Origin: an uncultured Ruminococcus sp.
GTDB lineage: Bacteria; Bacillota; Clostridia; Oscillospirales; Acutalibacteraceae
Assembly: GCA_902766305.1 (NCBI GenBank)
Contig: CACXDE010000182.1
Coordinates: 1-5,210 of the forward strand
Direction: 5' to 3'
DNA length: 5,210 nucleotides
Made by a program: the position numbers and the translations under genes. Below, in pieces: positions 3,528 to 5,210 of the stretch (position 1 is its first letter; every line of letters begins with the position of its first letter). Under the pieces are notes generated by a model, which had not been told where the DNA came from, did no database searches, and saw only the letters and a program-made list of their open reading frames with translations.

Positions 3528-4886
3528 TTGAGAAAGAAAAAATTATATTATTCAACTACACATTTGATTATGCTGAGCTTTCTGCTTGGAATAATTATAG
3601 GCAGTGTTTTGCTGTCATTGCCGGTAAGCTCCGCAAGCGGAAAATCCGTTCCGTATATTGACGCTTTGTTTACAGCTACAACATCTGTATGTGTGACAGG
3701 TCTTGTTACTCTGCCTGCCTTTTCGACATGGAGTGTGTTCGGACAGATCGTTATACTGATATTGATACAGATCGGAGGACTTGGCATCATTACCATAATG
3801 TCTGCAATAATGATAAGCATGAACCGCAGACTGGGACTGAAAAGCCGGATACTGCTTCAGGACGCGTTCAACCTTAATTCCATATCGGGAGTAGTCGTTT
3901 TTCTGAAAAAGGTTGTGACAGGCACATTTTTAGTTGAGGGCGCGGGAGCACTTTTATATATGACTGTTTTTGTTCCTCAGTTTGGGTTAAGAGGGATATG
4001 GATATCCGTATTCAATTCTATATCTGCATTCTGCAATGCCGGAATAGACATAATGTCCGAAAACAGTCTTTGTGATTATGCTGTAAATCCGATGATAAAC
4101 ATTACTACAAGCCTTTTGGTTATACTGGGCGGTCTGGGATATATAGTCTGGTGGGATGTGATACGTACAGCAAGAAATTTCCGCAGTCAGAAATTCAGAT
4201 GCTTTTCACGGCTTACACTGCAAAGCAAGATCGCATTGTCCGCAACAGTTATACTTTTGCTTGCAGGGGCGGTTTTATTTTTCATTTTTGAATATAACAA
4301 TCCGCTGACAATAAAGAATTTTTCACTTTTTGACAAAATACAGGTAGCATTTTTCCAATCCGTTACAACAAGAACAGCCGGCTTTGCGTCTGTTCCGCAG
4401 CAGGATCTGACAAATGCCTCTTCTGTTGTTTCTCTTATGCTGATGTTCATAGGCGGTTCGCCTGTCGGGACAGCCGGAGGGGTAAAGACAGTTACTTTTG
4501 TTGTCGTGATATTTGCGGCACTGAGTGCAATAAAAAATGAAGATGAGGTATCACTGTTCAGCAGGAGAATAGCTAAGCAGTCGATAAGCAAGGCTGTGGC
4601 TGTATTGACAGTATCATTTATGATAATGTTTATTTCAACGGTACTTCTGTCAGCGGTGACGGATGCCGGCATAATGGATATAGCCTATGAAACTGTTAGC
4701 GCAACAGCTACGGTGGGACTTACAAGAAACCTTACCTCAAATTTGAATATCTGGGGAAAAATAATAATTATCGTGACTATGTATCTGGGAAGGATCGGTC
4801 CGATATCTTTGCTGATAGCTTTCAATATAAAGAAAGAAAAGAAAAATATCATCACTGACCCTGTTGAGGAAATAAGTATCGGATAA
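3528..4886 (+). CDS. ktrB: KtrB/TrkH-family K+ uptake channel subunit
   Basis: This is the ion-conducting membrane subunit of a Ktr/Trk potassium uptake system. From TTG 3528 it has 452 residues, normal for KtrB. It begins with a basic tail (RKKK) and then follows the family plan of four membrane-pore-membrane repeats. The four filter segments are visible: SVCVTGL (53-59), SAFCNAGID (166-174), TTRTAGF (280-286) and ATVGLT (394-399), each with its filter glycine. GGSPVGTAGGVKT (309-321) corresponds to the intramembrane gating loop in the third repeat; many homologues have GGSPGSTAGG there. The last helix carries GRIGP (421-425). The length and lack of an extra N-terminal repeat favour KtrB over Proteobacterial TrkH. 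It is followed after 23 bases by its RCK partner. Coupling ion and affinity cannot be read from sequence. Confidence 0.94.
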   Translation: MRKKKLYYSTTHLIMLSFLLGIIIGSVLLSLPVSSASGKSVPYIDALFTATTSVCVTGLVTLPAFSTWSVFGQIVILILIQIGGLGIITIMSAIMISMNRRLGLKSRILLQDAFNLNSISGVVVFLKKVVTGTFLVEGAGALLYMTVFVPQFGLRGIWISVFNSISAFCNAGIDIMSENSLCDYAVNPMINITTSLLVILGGLGYIVWWDVIRTARNFRSQKFRCFSRLTLQSKIALSATVILLLAGAVLFFIFEYNNPLTIKNFSLFDKIQVAFFQSVTTRTAGFASVPQQDLTNASSVVSLMLMFIGGSPVGTAGGVKTVTFVVVIFAALSAIKNEDEVSLFSRRIAKQSISKAVAVLTVSFMIMFISTVLLSAVTDAGIMDIAYETVSATATVGLTRNLTSNLNIWGKIIIIVTMYLGRIGPISLLIAFNIKKEKKNIITDPVEEISIG

Positions 4887-4909
4887 ATAATAATGGAAAG
4901 GAAAAAATT

Positions 4910-5210
4910 ATGAGCAATAAAAAAACTTATGCTGTCTTTGGACTTGGAAGGTACGGCTATGCCGTCGCAAAGGAGCTTTGTGCAAACGGGGAAGAGGTTT
5001 TAGCGGTTGATATAAATGAAGAGAAGATCAACAATGCCGCCGCTGATATCCCATATTGCAAGTGTGCTGACGTTACCGATCCAGAAACTATCAGACAGCT
5101 TGGCATCTCAAATATTGATGTTGTAATAATAACCATGGCAACACACCTTGAAGCAAGCGTTATGGCGGCGATGCTGTGCAAGGAGGTCGGAGTAAAGACT
5201 GTGATTGCCA
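4910..5210 (+). CDS. ktrA: KtrA/TrkA RCK-domain K+ uptake regulator, 3' end beyond the window
   Basis: This is the cytoplasmic gating subunit of the K+ uptake system, cut by the window edge after 100 codons. It starts at ATG 4910 with AAAGGA (4897-4902) 7 bases upstream, 23 bases after the channel gene stop. The visible protein is an RCK_N (TrkA-N) Rossmann domain: strand 1 YAVF, the dinucleotide loop GLGRYG (11-16), then VLAVD with Asp34 at the end of strand 2, the usual contact for the nucleotide ribose, then CADVTDPETIRQLGI and DVVIITMATHLEASVMAA, both characteristic of KtrA. Such rings bind ATP/ADP or NAD(H) and open the channel; the C-terminal RCK_C domain in KtrA binds c-di-AMP in many Firmicutes. 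Because the rest is missing, I cannot tell single-RCK KtrA (about 220 residues) from double-RCK TrkA (about 450). Confidence 0.93.
   Translation, partial: MSNKKTYAVFGLGRYGYAVAKELCANGEEVLAVDINEEKINNAAADIPYCKCADVTDPETIRQLGISNIDVVIITMATHLEASVMAAMLCKEVGVKTVIA

Noticed and set aside
4187..4672. 161-codon minus-strand open frame inside the K+ channel gene, and the other minus-strand frames within the coding genes
   Set aside because: They are antisense shadows of well-supported genes, with no ribosome binding sites or recognisable domains.

Overview
The window looks like chromosomal DNA from a low-to-mid GC Gram-positive anaerobe, most likely a clostridial (Ruminococcus/Oscillospiraceae-like) Firmicute. 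This is inferred from the AT-rich intergenic DNA, the purine-rich Shine-Dalgarno sites, the extended -10 promoters (TGTGGTATAAT), the GTG and TTG start codons, and the protein sequences. No marker gene fixes the species.

Layout. (1) Bases 7-123 hold a class II tRNA-Tyr (anticodon GTA, no encoded CCA) and a perfect intrinsic terminator, followed by a second perfect inverted repeat at 128-157. (2) Bases 202-3032 hold a compact three-gene transcription unit: promoter, ABC ATPase (357-1370), first ABC-2 type permease (1363-2181), second ABC-2 type permease (2186-2977), then a probable terminator. The ATPase and first permease overlap by 8 bases, and the two permeases are 4 bases apart. Together they should form one exporter of the COG4586/COG4587/COG3694 type: an ATPase homodimer under a permease heterodimer, substrate unknown. 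(3) Bases 3033-3527 carry no believable gene. They are a mosaic of short repeats: a degenerate heptamer array, two copies of a hairpin repeat built on a GCGAAGC-like core, and further inverted repeats. The next promoter lies inside this region. (4) Bases 3528 to the window end hold a potassium uptake operon: a KtrB/TrkH-type channel subunit (3528-4886), then the first 100 codons of its RCK-domain regulatory subunit KtrA/TrkA (4910 onward, cut by the window edge and easy to miss because its stop codon is outside).

Two start codons follow from ribosome-binding-site placement. The second permease should start at GTG 2186, and the K+ channel subunit at TTG 3528; the longest open frames start further upstream, at 2165 and 3507. 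The protein-coding content is of familiar families. The least explained material is the repeat mosaic, above all the long leader of the K+ operon, where repeat pieces can form two helices in a pseudoknot-like order, and an AUG-UGA start-stop that competes with the start of the second permease. I see no phage, transposase, CRISPR or defence gene.
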